Part shown: positions 45,759-54,240 of the stretch, one piece after another | How the letters are laid out: the number at the start of each line of letters is the position of its first letter | Position numbering within the stretch: position 1 is the stretch's first letter | Source of the DNA: Chitinophaga pinensis | Lineage (GTDB): Bacteria; Bacteroidota; Bacteroidia; Flavobacteriales_D; Crocinitomicaceae | Assembly: GCA_943324745.2 (NCBI GenBank) | Contig: CALPMT020000018.1 | Coordinates: forward strand, 1-61,300 | Direction of reading: 5' to 3' | Length of the DNA: 61,300 nt | Translations under genes and position numbers: made by a program | Notes under the pieces: generated by a model | Seen by the model: the letters and a program-made list of their open reading frames with translations, nothing else | Told to the model about the DNA's origin: nothing | Database searches by the model: none

Positions 45759-47612
45759 TTAATCTAAATCCGATTCCAAAATGTGTTTTTCTTTTTCTTT
45801 ATCGGTAATTTTTTTCTTCAAGTATTTTTCCATCATTAAATTCGCAATTGGTGCTGCCCACGTCCCTCCAAAACCTGCATTCTCAATAAATACTGCAATA
45901 GCGATTTTAGGTTTATACATTGGAGCAAAAGCAATAAATACGGAGTGATCTTCTCCTTGTGGATTTTGTACTGTTCCTGTTTTTCCACATACTACAATAT
46001 CTTTAATTCGAGCTTGCGAACCTGTTCCACCTTTTTCATTTACTACCATGCGCATACCTTCTATAACAGGATCGAAGTGTACACGATTAATCATAGTATA
46101 CTGTTTTTTTTTGTAAATTGCCAGCGGCCCTTTACTACCAATTGATTTTACAAAATGAGGGGTGATGAACCATCCTCTATTTGCTAAAATGGCTGCTAGA
46201 TTTGCCAGTTGTAGAGGAGTTGCTTTTACTTCTCCCTGACCGATGGAGTTTGAACGTATAGTACTAAAACCCCAAGCATTGTGTCCATACCATTTATCGT
46301 AATAAGCAGGATCTGGAATTAATCCTGGACGAATTCCAGTAATATCTGTTTCTAATTTCACACCAAAACCAAAACTTTTCATGTATTTTGTCCATTTTGC
46401 CAAACCAATTGGTGCGTCTTCAGTCACTTTTTTACGCTTGCCTTGTTGTATTATTTTTTTCACCGTATAATAGAAATAAGGGTTACATGAATATTGTACC
46501 GCTTCTGAAACATTACGTGCATGAGGGTGGTTATGACATCCAACCATACTTTTTGTACATGGAAAACTAGTTCCAGGTCGAATAACTCCCTCTTGTAAAG
46601 CAGTAAGTGCTTGAATTAATTTAAAGGTTGAACCAGGAGGATACTCAGCAGATAAAGGTCTTGGATATAATGGTTTTGATGGATCACTTATTAAGCGTGA
46701 ATAGTTTTTTGAAATACTTCTTTTACCTACAAATAAGTTTGGGTCAAATGTTGGAGCTGATACTAAAGCCAATACTTCACCTGAACTAGGTTCAATAGCC
46801 ACGATACATCCGCGTTTATTTTTCATTAATTTTTCACCGTATGCTTGTAACACGATATCAACACCTAAATGTAGTGCTGGTCCTTGTTTAGCAATCGTAT
46901 CATATTTACCATTAGCGTATGGTTCAATGGCGTTATTCAAAGCAGAAGTTACGATATAGTGAATTCCTTTTATACCCCTTAACTCTGTTTCATAAAAACG
47001 TTCTAGTCCAGCCCTTCCGATATTATCTCCTGCTCTGTAAAAATGATCCTCTTTTACTTCTTCACCATTGACTTCTGAAAGATAGCCTAAGATATTTGCT
47101 GCATTTGCATATGGATAGCTTCGCATACTTGTAATTTCCTCATAAAATCCAGGAAAATTCTGTAAATAAGGAGCAATATTAGCCATTTCTTCCATGGACA
47201 TTTCTTTTACGAAAGGATAGGATCTAATTTTTTGGTAATTGGAAGTAGTTTTACCGGTATGTGGATTTTTATATTTTCCTTCTCCTAATTTTATTTCCCA
47301 AAAACGACTTTTTACTTTCATCGGTGTCCACCCAATTAATTTAGCAAACGCATTCGTGTCAAATTTTTCCTTCATGTCAGCTTCGCGCATCATGAGGTTG
47401 AAATAGGTTTTATTAGCTACAATTTTTTTACCTCTACGGTCGAAAAACACTCCTCTAGGTGGAGTAATTTGTTGTCTTTTTTCAGCAATCTCTTGTGCGC
47501 GTAAAGTCCAACTATCATCCATTACTTGCATGTAAAATAAACGCACGGCATAAATTGAACCGACTAACAAAAAAAACACAATGATTACATATCTTCTCGC
47601 GTCCGTATTCAT
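45759..47612 (-). CDS. mrdA: penicillin-binding protein 2, elongasome transpeptidase
   Basis: PBP2 cross-links peptidoglycan during cell elongation. The 617-residue protein has an N-terminal anchor (about residues 7-29), a pedestal domain and the transpeptidase domain with STFK (Ser328, Lys331), SCN (Ser375-Asn377) and KTGT (544-547), a complete active-site set. It overlaps mreD by 4 bp upstream and is followed by rodA, its partner polymerase, after a repeat-bearing spacer. Confidence 0.96.
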   Translation of the reverse strand: MNTDARRYVIIVFFLLVGSIYAVRLFYMQVMDDSWTLRAQEIAEKRQQITPPRGVFFDRRGKKIVANKTYFNLMMREADMKEKFDTNAFAKLIGWTPMKVKSRFWEIKLGEGKYKNPHTGKTTSNYQKIRSYPFVKEMSMEEMANIAPYLQNFPGFYEEITSMRSYPYANAANILGYLSEVNGEEVKEDHFYRAGDNIGRAGLERFYETELRGIKGIHYIVTSALNNAIEPYANGKYDTIAKQGPALHLGVDIVLQAYGEKLMKNKRGCIVAIEPSSGEVLALVSAPTFDPNLFVGKRSISKNYSRLISDPSKPLYPRPLSAEYPPGSTFKLIQALTALQEGVIRPGTSFPCTKSMVGCHNHPHARNVSEAVQYSCNPYFYYTVKKIIQQGKRKKVTEDAPIGLAKWTKYMKSFGFGVKLETDITGIRPGLIPDPAYYDKWYGHNAWGFSTIRSNSIGQGEVKATPLQLANLAAILANRGWFITPHFVKSIGSKGPLAIYKKKQYTMINRVHFDPVIEGMRMVVNEKGGTGSQARIKDIVVCGKTGTVQNPQGEDHSVFIAFAPMYKPKIAIAVFIENAGFGGTWAAPIANLMMEKYLKKKITDKEKEKHILESDLD

Positions 47613-48124
47613 CGTTTAATAGGCTTTTTGAAGAATAAAAATTGAAGTAGAACACAAATGAATAATGAAAGAGGAACTCCAAGTACAGTTTTTAAAACAA
47701 CATACCAAAATTCGCTCCATTTAAATTGTTCAATGAAGAAAAACCACATGGTATGGGCAATTAAAAATGTTCCAAAAACATACCCAAACCAAGTATAACC
47801 CATGGAATAGATTGTTAATTCTGTTCCAGGATCAAAACCATCTCTTGGTTCAAATAATTTGATTAAATATGGTCTTCCATAAGCAATAATCAATGCAGAA
47901 GATGCATGTAGACCGTAGGTGTTAGAAAATAAATCTATTCCAAATCCTAATCCAAAGGAAACTAACATTAATAAAAACACGTTCATTTCAAGAGGCAATA
48001 AGAAAATGTACAATGGGTACACCATTAATTGGATTCCAAATCCTATTTCTAATTGATTAAAAATAAAAGCTTGTGCGATCAAAAATAACACAAAACGTAT
48101 ACTATGTTTTATAATATCTATCAT
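47609..48124 (-). CDS. mreD: rod-shape protein MreD-like
   Basis: MreD is a small membrane protein of the elongasome. The 171-residue product has five or six hydrophobic segments with little else, and would be hard to name alone; position settles it. It overlaps mreC and mrdA by 4 bp each, the usual mreC-mreD-mrdA order. The family diverges strongly in Bacteroidota, so the exact name rests on context. Confidence 0.85.
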   Translation of the reverse strand: MIDIIKHSIRFVLFLIAQAFIFNQLEIGFGIQLMVYPLYIFLLPLEMNVFLLMLVSFGLGFGIDLFSNTYGLHASSALIIAYGRPYLIKLFEPRDGFDPGTELTIYSMGYTWFGYVFGTFLIAHTMWFFFIEQFKWSEFWYVVLKTVLGVPLSLFICVLLQFLFFKKPIKR

Positions 48125-48972
48125 AAACCTTCTGGTTCTTCGATGTCATCAGGAATACTTGATTCGATCTTTTCTTGTTCGTTTAATAGTAAGTTTTTGA
48201 TAACATACACGTTTTGAATTTTTCGGTAATCTTCAGAATAGTATATTGAGACATCCCATAAAGGTTTACCTTCTACCATTTTGAACTCTTTAATTTTACC
48301 AACTGTCAATCCTTTAGGAAAAATTCCTGATCCTCCACGTGTTACAATTTTCGACCATTTTTTAACTGGTAAGTCGTTGGAAATACTTGCTATAGAACCA
48401 ATTTTTGCATTCATTCCATTCCATTTTAAAAGTCCTGGAATTCCTGTTGATTCTACCATTACGTCTATATTGATATCTTCTGTAAGTACAGATTTTACAA
48501 CTGAATAATGCTCACTCACATTATGTATAATTCCGATAATTCCATTGGGAGAAAACACACCCATTCCGCGTTTAATTCCACGACGCCAGCCACTATTTAA
48601 CGTAAAGTAGTTATTTCGTTTATTGACCGTTGAATTTATAACAACCGCTGGAATGTATTCGTACTGTTGGTCGTTAAGTGTATCGTTTATGAGAACCGAA
48701 TGTTGATCTACACGTACAAAACTATTTGCTAGGCGCTTGCGCAGCAATGCATTTTCATACTGTAACTTTCGATTATTGAAAGCCAATTGAAAATGTTTCG
48801 TAATATCATTGTGGTATTCCAGCATCTGACCTGAAACAGCCGAAGCAGTTGTCAAGTACTGTGATCTAGGATATGCCAAATAATTGAAATACGTAGTTAA
48901 TGCTATCCCTTGTAAGAATGCGAAGAACAAGAAAATACGAAAACGTCTAAAAAACGCGATGAGGTTACGCAT
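48121..48972 (-). CDS. mreC: rod-shape protein MreC
   Basis: MreC is a bitopic periplasmic protein that organises the elongation complex around MreB and PBP2. The 283-residue protein has a transmembrane segment near residues 12-30, a coiled coil at about 60-95 and a beta-rich C-terminal half (NSGWRRGIKRGMGVFSPNGI is typical). An acidic tail ends it. The hairpin at 48989-49008 sits between mreB and this gene. Confidence 0.93.
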   Translation of the reverse strand: MRNLIAFFRRFRIFLFFAFLQGIALTTYFNYLAYPRSQYLTTASAVSGQMLEYHNDITKHFQLAFNNRKLQYENALLRKRLANSFVRVDQHSVLINDTLNDQQYEYIPAVVINSTVNKRNNYFTLNSGWRRGIKRGMGVFSPNGIIGIIHNVSEHYSVVKSVLTEDINIDVMVESTGIPGLLKWNGMNAKIGSIASISNDLPVKKWSKIVTRGGSGIFPKGLTVGKIKEFKMVEGKPLWDVSIYYSEDYRKIQNVYVIKNLLLNEQEKIESSIPDDIEEPEGL

Positions 48973-48988
48973 AGTATAGCAAAAACAT

Positions 48989-49008
48989 AAAGTCCCTTGC
49001 GGGACTTT
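48989..49008 (-). terminator. hairpin between mreB and mreC
   Basis: AAAGTCCC/GGGACTTT with a GCAA tetraloop on the minus strand, followed by ATGTTTTT. It lies within the operon and may partly terminate or process the message, giving more mreB than mreCD (inference). Confidence 0.6.
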
Positions 49009-49011
49009 TCA

Positions 49012-50037
49012 TTAATCTTTAATTAAGAATTGGAATCTATCAATATTTTTCAAGGCGATACTTGTTCCTCGCGCTACAGCTCTCAATGGATCCTCAGCAA
49101 TGTGTACTGGAAGTTTTGTTTTTTGAGAAATACGTTTATCCAATCCACGAAGCATAGAACCACCACCTGCTAAATAGATACCTGTTTTGTAAATATCTGC
49201 TGAAAGTTCAGGTGGAGTCATCTCCAAAGCACTTAAAATTGCTTCTTCAATTTTTGAGATTGTTTTATCTAATGCGTGAGCAACCTCTGTATATGAAACG
49301 ATAATTTCTTTTGGAATACCCGTCATTAAGTCACGTCCACGAACTGCGAAATCAGCTGGTGGATTTTCTAATTCTGGAATTGCAGCACCCACTTCGATTT
49401 TTAACAATTCTGCCGTACGCTCACCAATTAAGATGTTGTGTTGACGACGCATATATTCTTCAATATCTTGTGTGAAATCATCACCAGCTACACGGATGGA
49501 TTTATCACAAACGATACCGCCTAATGCAATTACGGCAATTTCAGAAGTACCACCACCTATATCGATGATCATATTTCCCATAGGTTCTTCCACATCGATC
49601 CCAATACCAATTGCTGCAGCCATTGGCTCGTGAATTAAGTAAACTTCTTTCGCACCTGCGTGTTCACAAGAGTCACGTACCGCACGTTTCTCCACCTCCG
49701 TAATACCAGAAGGAATACAAACCACCATACGCAGTGTTGGTGTGAAAAAGCTTTTACCAATGTTGATCATTTTGATCATCCCACGAATCATTGCTTCCGC
49801 ACTTTGGAAATCTGCGATTACACCATCTTTCAATGGACGTACCGTTTCAATCAATTTGTGCGTTTTTCCATGCATTTGTTGTGCACGCTTTCCAATCGCA
49901 ACAATATTTCCGGATTGAATGTCTTTAGCAACGATAGAAGGTTCATCTACTACCACTTTATCATTCATGATAATCAATGTGTTAGCTGTACCTAAGTCGA
50001 TTGCTATTTCTTGTGTTAAAAAACTAAATAATCCCAT
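49012..50037 (-). CDS. mreB: rod-shape-determining actin homologue MreB
   Basis: MreB polymerises under the membrane and guides lateral wall synthesis. The 341-residue protein shows the actin-fold sites: EIAIDLGTANTLI (phosphate 1, residues 10-22), IIDIGGGTSEIAVI (phosphate 2, about 158-171) and GIYLAGGGSMLRGLDK (adenosine). Length is typical. It follows purH by 90 bp, a spacer holding a small hairpin CTTCTA/TAGAAG near 50049-50064, and leads the rod genes. Confidence 0.97.
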   Translation of the reverse strand: MGLFSFLTQEIAIDLGTANTLIIMNDKVVVDEPSIVAKDIQSGNIVAIGKRAQQMHGKTHKLIETVRPLKDGVIADFQSAEAMIRGMIKMINIGKSFFTPTLRMVVCIPSGITEVEKRAVRDSCEHAGAKEVYLIHEPMAAAIGIGIDVEEPMGNMIIDIGGGTSEIAVIALGGIVCDKSIRVAGDDFTQDIEEYMRRQHNILIGERTAELLKIEVGAAIPELENPPADFAVRGRDLMTGIPKEIIVSYTEVAHALDKTISKIEEAILSALEMTPPELSADIYKTGIYLAGGGSMLRGLDKRISQKTKLPVHIAEDPLRAVARGTSIALKNIDRFQFLIKD

Positions 50038-50127
50038 TTTAAAGTATGCTTCTATTACTAGAAGACTTTTTTAATGCTGTTATATCGCAAAATCACAAAT
50101 TTTGTTTCACTTTTCGCAAACTATTTT

Positions 50128-51660
50128 TTAGTGCTTAAAGTGTCTGTTTCCGGTCATCACCATTGCCATACCATTTGCATCGCAGTAGTTTACGGATAAA
50201 TCATCTTTGATAGAACCTCCCGGTTGTACCACTGCGGTTATTCCTTCGTTATGTGCAATCTTTACACAGTCAGGGAAAGGAAAAAACGCATCGGATGCCA
50301 TTACAGCACCATTTAAGTCAAAGTTGAATGCTTTTGCTTTGGTAATTGCTTGTACCAATGCATCCACACGGGACGTTTGACCTGTACCACTTGCTAATAA
50401 TTGATTGTTTTTAGCAAGAATGATTGTATTTGATTTTGTATGTTTTACTAATTTGTTTGCAAAAACCATATCTTCCATTTCTTGCGCAGTTGGAGCAACT
50501 GTTGTTACCGTTCTAAAATCCGCAATTGTTTCGGTCAATAAATCTTTGTCTTGTTCAAGAACGCCATTTAAAATTGTACGAAATTGTTTTGTTGGTAGTT
50601 GTACAAATTTTTGTTGAAGAATTACGCGGTTTTTCTTGGATTTTAACAATTCTAATGCTTCCGCTTGGAAACCTGGCGCAATAACTACTTCACAGAAAAG
50701 TTCGTTGATTAACGTTGCAGTTTCTAAATCTAATTCTGTGTTAGAAATTAAAATTCCGCCAAACGCAGAAACAGGATCTGCTGCTAAAGCAACTTCGTAT
50801 GCTTCTTTGATTGTATTTCTTGTCGCAACCCCACACGCATTATTATGTTTCAATATCGCAAAGGTTGGTCCGTCTGCCTTGAATTCATTCAATAACAAAA
50901 CAGCTGCATCTACATCTAACAAGTTATTGTAAGATAACTCTTTTCCGTGTAATTTCGTGAAAATATCGTCTAAATTTCCGTGGAAAATCCCTTTTTGGTG
51001 TGGATTTTCTCCATAACGTAATACTTGGTTTGTTTTTACACTCTCATTGAAAGTTACTTTTTCCCCTTGATTGAAATAATGAAAAATTTGAGTGTCGTAA
51101 TGGGAGGATACATGGAACGCATCACGCGCGAATTTTTTACGCTCTTCCAAGGTAGAAGCTCCTGTAGCATTTGAGTTTAATACGTTTAAGAAATCTTCGT
51201 ATTGTTCTTGCGAAGGAATAATTACAACGTCTTGGTAATTTTTTGCTGCAGCACGAATCAATGAAATTCCACCGATGTCAATTTTTTCGATGATGTCTTC
51301 ATGACTTGCACCAGAAGCAACAGTAGCTTCGAAAGGGTATAGGTCAACAATCACCAAATCAATTTCAGGAATTTCAAATTCTGCAATTTGGCCTTGGTCG
51401 TCGGAATGATTTCTTCTATTTAAGATTCCTCCAAATACTTTTGGGTGTAATGTTTTTACACGACCACCCAAAATTGAAGGGTAAGAAGTCAGGTCTTCTA
51501 CACGTTCCACTGCTACGCCTAAACTTTCTACGAAAGCCTGTGTTCCACCAGTAGAATAAATAGTTACTCCTAGTTCGTTTAAACGATTGATAATTGGCTC
51601 TAAACCAGTTTTATCATATACCGAAATTAATGCGCTTTTAATAGTTTTAGTTGTACTCAT
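50128..51660 (-). CDS. purH: bifunctional AICAR transformylase/IMP cyclohydrolase
   Basis: PurH performs the last two steps of purine synthesis: formylation of AICAR and closure to IMP. The 510-residue protein has the IMP cyclohydrolase half (ALISVYDKTGLEPI, ILGGRVKTLHPKVFGGIL) and the transformylase half (LRYGENPHQKG, AILKHNNACGVA, ASDAFFPFPD, VVQPGGSIKD). Length is standard. It precedes mreB, an order I recall in other Flavobacteriia, and carries a -7 box, so it probably supplies transcription for the rod genes. Confidence 0.97.
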   Translation of the reverse strand: MSTTKTIKSALISVYDKTGLEPIINRLNELGVTIYSTGGTQAFVESLGVAVERVEDLTSYPSILGGRVKTLHPKVFGGILNRRNHSDDQGQIAEFEIPEIDLVIVDLYPFEATVASGASHEDIIEKIDIGGISLIRAAAKNYQDVVIIPSQEQYEDFLNVLNSNATGASTLEERKKFARDAFHVSSHYDTQIFHYFNQGEKVTFNESVKTNQVLRYGENPHQKGIFHGNLDDIFTKLHGKELSYNNLLDVDAAVLLLNEFKADGPTFAILKHNNACGVATRNTIKEAYEVALAADPVSAFGGILISNTELDLETATLINELFCEVVIAPGFQAEALELLKSKKNRVILQQKFVQLPTKQFRTILNGVLEQDKDLLTETIADFRTVTTVAPTAQEMEDMVFANKLVKHTKSNTIILAKNNQLLASGTGQTSRVDALVQAITKAKAFNFDLNGAVMASDAFFPFPDCVKIAHNEGITAVVQPGGSIKDDLSVNYCDANGMAMVMTGNRHFKH

Positions 51661-51682
51661 TTTGGACGTGTAAAATAGGGTA

Positions 51683-51690
51683 CAAAATTA
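51683..51690 (-). promoter_or_regulatory. -7 box of purH and the rod operon
   Basis: Minus-strand TAATTTTG fully matches TAnnTTTG, 22 nt before the purH ATG. No -33 element at the usual spacing. Confidence 0.5.
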
Positions 51691-51751
51691 AGGCAAAAAA
51701 AGGAGATTTTAATGCTTTGTTTTGATAAAATAGTAGGAATGTGAATAATAT

Positions 51752-52849
51752 TTATTCGCCAAAACTTATTTGATAATACGTACTTCTTCCTCCTGATTCC
51801 GATTTTTTGAAAATACCCTTTTCAATCAGGTCATTAATATCTCTTGTAGCCGTCATTTTAGTACATTTTGCAATACGTGTCCACCGGTCTGAATTGATAT
51901 TTATTTCGGTATTATCTAATAATTTAATTAGTACTTTTTGTTGACGAGGATTTAACGCTATTTCTTTATTTTTCTCCCAAAATTGTCTTCTGAAATCTAC
52001 TTTTTTTAAAATGATTTCGGATTGTTCTATGGCTTTAATGAGGATGTTCATCATCCAATTCATCCAACGTGTAATTTCTAAGGAATTTACACTTGCATTA
52101 TTTAATTCGTTATAATATTCTTTCGTGTGTTTTAGTATGGTACTGGAGAAACTATAGTATCTAAAAGTTGAACTATCTGCTTCACAGAGCAATTTATCTA
52201 CGATTGCACGACCTAATCTTCCATTTCCATCTTCAAAAGGATGTATTACTTCAAACCAAAGATGTGCTACACATGCTTTGATAAATGGATGCTCTTCGCT
52301 TGTATTTATGTATCGTAGTAATTCACCCATCATTTTTGGCACTTTTGTAGATACGGGTGCTTCGTAGTGTACTTTTTCTCTACCCATTGCGCCAGAAACG
52401 ATTTGCATAGGTTCAGAGGATGTACGGTAATTTGCAACTTCTATTTTAATCCCTGCTGAACGACCTGTTGGAAATAATCCTGCATGCCAATCAAATAAGC
52501 GTTCAGAAGTTAGTAGTGTTTTGTAATTTCTTGTCGCATCCAGGAATAGGTTGATGGCACCTTCCGTTTCTGTGGATTTGTTTGTAGGTTCTTCCATTTC
52601 GATTCCTAAGTTCTTAGCAATCGATGAACGTATTTGAGATTCTTGTAGAAAGTTACCCTCTATTTCACTGTTAGTGAGAATGTCTTTAATTTCTGACTCT
52701 AATGCTGTTTTTTCACGTATATCAAATCCAAGACCTTCTAATTTTCCTAAAAAGTGTTGTTGCTTGCCTATTAATTCTATAAGCAATTGATTTACTTGAG
52801 TTTGATTCCAAGTCCAACGTGGCCAATTTTTATGTTGGTAGATATACAT
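51752..52849 (-). CDS. Fic-domain protein with C-terminal winged helix
   Basis: Fic enzymes attach AMP or related groups to target proteins. The 365-residue protein begins with a DUF4172-like region (MYIYQHKNWPRWTWN), has the Fic motif HPFEDGNGRLGR intact at residues 203-214, and ends with a winged helix (about 300-365, RQQKVLIKLL then WTRIAKCTKMTATRDINDL). The inhibitory-helix segment is TNSEIEGN at 59-66; relative to the usual (S/T)xxxE(G/N), the residue four before Glu64 is Asn, so autoinhibition may differ. A -7-like box and a 33-bp repeat array lie directly upstream. The winged helix makes autoregulation plausible; the target is unknown. Confidence 0.92.
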   Translation of the reverse strand: MYIYQHKNWPRWTWNQTQVNQLLIELIGKQQHFLGKLEGLGFDIREKTALESEIKDILTNSEIEGNFLQESQIRSSIAKNLGIEMEEPTNKSTETEGAINLFLDATRNYKTLLTSERLFDWHAGLFPTGRSAGIKIEVANYRTSSEPMQIVSGAMGREKVHYEAPVSTKVPKMMGELLRYINTSEEHPFIKACVAHLWFEVIHPFEDGNGRLGRAIVDKLLCEADSSTFRYYSFSSTILKHTKEYYNELNNASVNSLEITRWMNWMMNILIKAIEQSEIILKKVDFRRQFWEKNKEIALNPRQQKVLIKLLDNTEININSDRWTRIAKCTKMTATRDINDLIEKGIFKKSESGGRSTYYQISFGE

Positions 52850-52975
52850 GTTACGAATATACGATTTATTCGTAACATTTTTGTTACGATTAATAAGATT
52901 ATTCGTAACATTTTTGTTACGATTAATAAGATTATTCGTAACATTTTTGTTACGATTAATAAGATTATTCGTAAC
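52850..52975. repeat. 33-bp tandem repeat array upstream of fic
   Basis: Three identical 33-bp units occupy 52868-52966; each holds TCGTAAC-N6-GTTACGA. A partial unit precedes them (GTTACGA at 52850-52856) and ATTCGTAAC follows at 52967-52975, giving ATTCGTAAC exactly every 33 bp. The array fills the whole space between the CNNM/CBS gene stop and the fic start. 33 bp is about three helical turns, so half-sites face one side. It looks like an iterated operator (inference). Confidence 0.9.
52854..52861 (-). promoter_or_regulatory. -7-like box of fic inside the first half-site
   Basis: Minus-strand TATATTCG, one base off consensus, lies 4 nt before the fic ATG and overlaps the GTTACGA half-site at 52850-52856. 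Binding there would block the promoter. Confidence 0.45.
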
Positions 52976-52977
52976 AA

Positions 52978-54234
52978 TTACTCCCCAACAAACAACCTTA
53001 CCACTTCAATTCGGCGGTCCGAAACCTCTTCTATCACCAAGCGTAATTTGTCAGTTTTGATTTCTTGTCCGGCTTCTGGGATGGACTCTAATTCGTGAAT
53101 AATCAATCCTCCGAGCGTTTCGTATTCTTCGGATTCTACGAGTCCTAATTTATAATTTTCGTTAAGATAGTCAATTTCCGCACGTGCTGAGAAACGGTAT
53201 TCCGATTCTGAAATTTTTTCTTCTAACCAATCTTCTTTGTCGTGTTCGTCTTCAATATCTCCAAAGATTTCTTCAATGACATCTTCAATGGTGATTACCC
53301 CTGCTGTTCCTCCGTATTCATCTACAACAATCGCGATACTTACGGATTTACTCGTAAACATTTCTAACAATTCTTTGCCAGGAATGGATTCAGGTACAAA
53401 TAAAATGGGTCTTAATATTTTAGCAATGGAATCAGGTTTGTTAAACAATTCAAATGAGTGCGCATAACCAATGATATTGTCAATGGAATCCCGGAAAACA
53501 ACCACTTTTGAAATCCCTGTTTTTATAAATAATGCGTGTAAATCAGTAATAGGTTCATTCACCTCAATAGCAATGATTTCTGGTCGTGGAACCATACAAT
53601 CCCGCGCTTTTATTTTAGAGAAATCTAGTGCGTTTTGTAGTATTTGCATTTCATTTCCAAAGTCTTCTTCTTCTTTGATGCGTTCGTTCATGTCTTGTAC
53701 ATAATGCTCTAAATCGACTTTCGAAAATACTTTTTCAGTGCTTGATATTTCGACTTTCATTAGTTTTAGGAAACGTAAACTAATAAACATGATGACCGAA
53801 GTCGGAAGATACAAGATCCAGTAAAACAGGTAGGCAGGAATTGCAAACGACTTCATGAAAGCATTTGGATTTAACTGACAGATTGCTTTTGGTAAAAATT
53901 CAGCGATAATCAATACAAGAATGGTTGAAATAACCGTTTGTATCAATAATTGAAGTACTTGTTCGGTTACCCCCCAAGATGCAATAATTGGATTTAATAT
54001 TTCAGCAGCTTGAATTCCAAAAAGTACCAATGCAATGTTATTTCCGAGAAGAAGTGCAGCTAAAAAATGACCTTCATTGCGGTAGAAAAAACCTAATATT
54101 TTCCCAGTAACAGAACCTTTATTTTTGTCTAATTCTATACGTAATCTACTAGAAGATACAAATGCAATTTCTACACCAGAACTAAACGCAGAAATAAAAA
54201 GGGTGATTAAAATGATTAAATAACCGGGGTCCAT
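52978..54234 (-). CDS. CNNM/CBS-domain membrane protein (HlyC/CorC family, GldE-like)
   Basis: The 418-residue protein has an N-terminal CNNM (DUF21) membrane domain with about four hydrophobic segments (residues 1-170, including FSSGVEIAFVSSSRLRIELD), a CBS pair (about 205-320, MVPRPEIIAIEVNEP) and a C-terminal CorC/HlyC domain (335-418). These proteins act in magnesium or cobalt transport or its control; the Bacteroidota member GldE is linked to gliding. Without the gldD/mutY neighbourhood I cannot call it gldE. It lies 6 bp after purD and is likely co-transcribed with purQ-purD. Confidence 0.9.
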   Translation of the reverse strand: MDPGYLIILITLFISAFSSGVEIAFVSSSRLRIELDKNKGSVTGKILGFFYRNEGHFLAALLLGNNIALVLFGIQAAEILNPIIASWGVTEQVLQLLIQTVISTILVLIIAEFLPKAICQLNPNAFMKSFAIPAYLFYWILYLPTSVIMFISLRFLKLMKVEISSTEKVFSKVDLEHYVQDMNERIKEEEDFGNEMQILQNALDFSKIKARDCMVPRPEIIAIEVNEPITDLHALFIKTGISKVVVFRDSIDNIIGYAHSFELFNKPDSIAKILRPILFVPESIPGKELLEMFTSKSVSIAIVVDEYGGTAGVITIEDVIEEIFGDIEDEHDKEDWLEEKISESEYRFSARAEIDYLNENYKLGLVESEEYETLGGLIIHELESIPEAGQEIKTDKLRLVIEEVSDRRIEVVRLFVGE

Positions 54235-54240
54235 TTAGAA

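Noticed and set aside
52868-52975. CRISPR array
   Set aside because: The units follow each other with no unique spacers; it is a pure tandem repeat.
52787-53098. Open frames with repeated MLRIILLIVTK-like or LFVTFLLRLIR-like peptides on both strands
   Set aside because: They arise because the 33-bp repeat is a multiple of three and so stays open in several frames; they lack a start context and overlap real genes.
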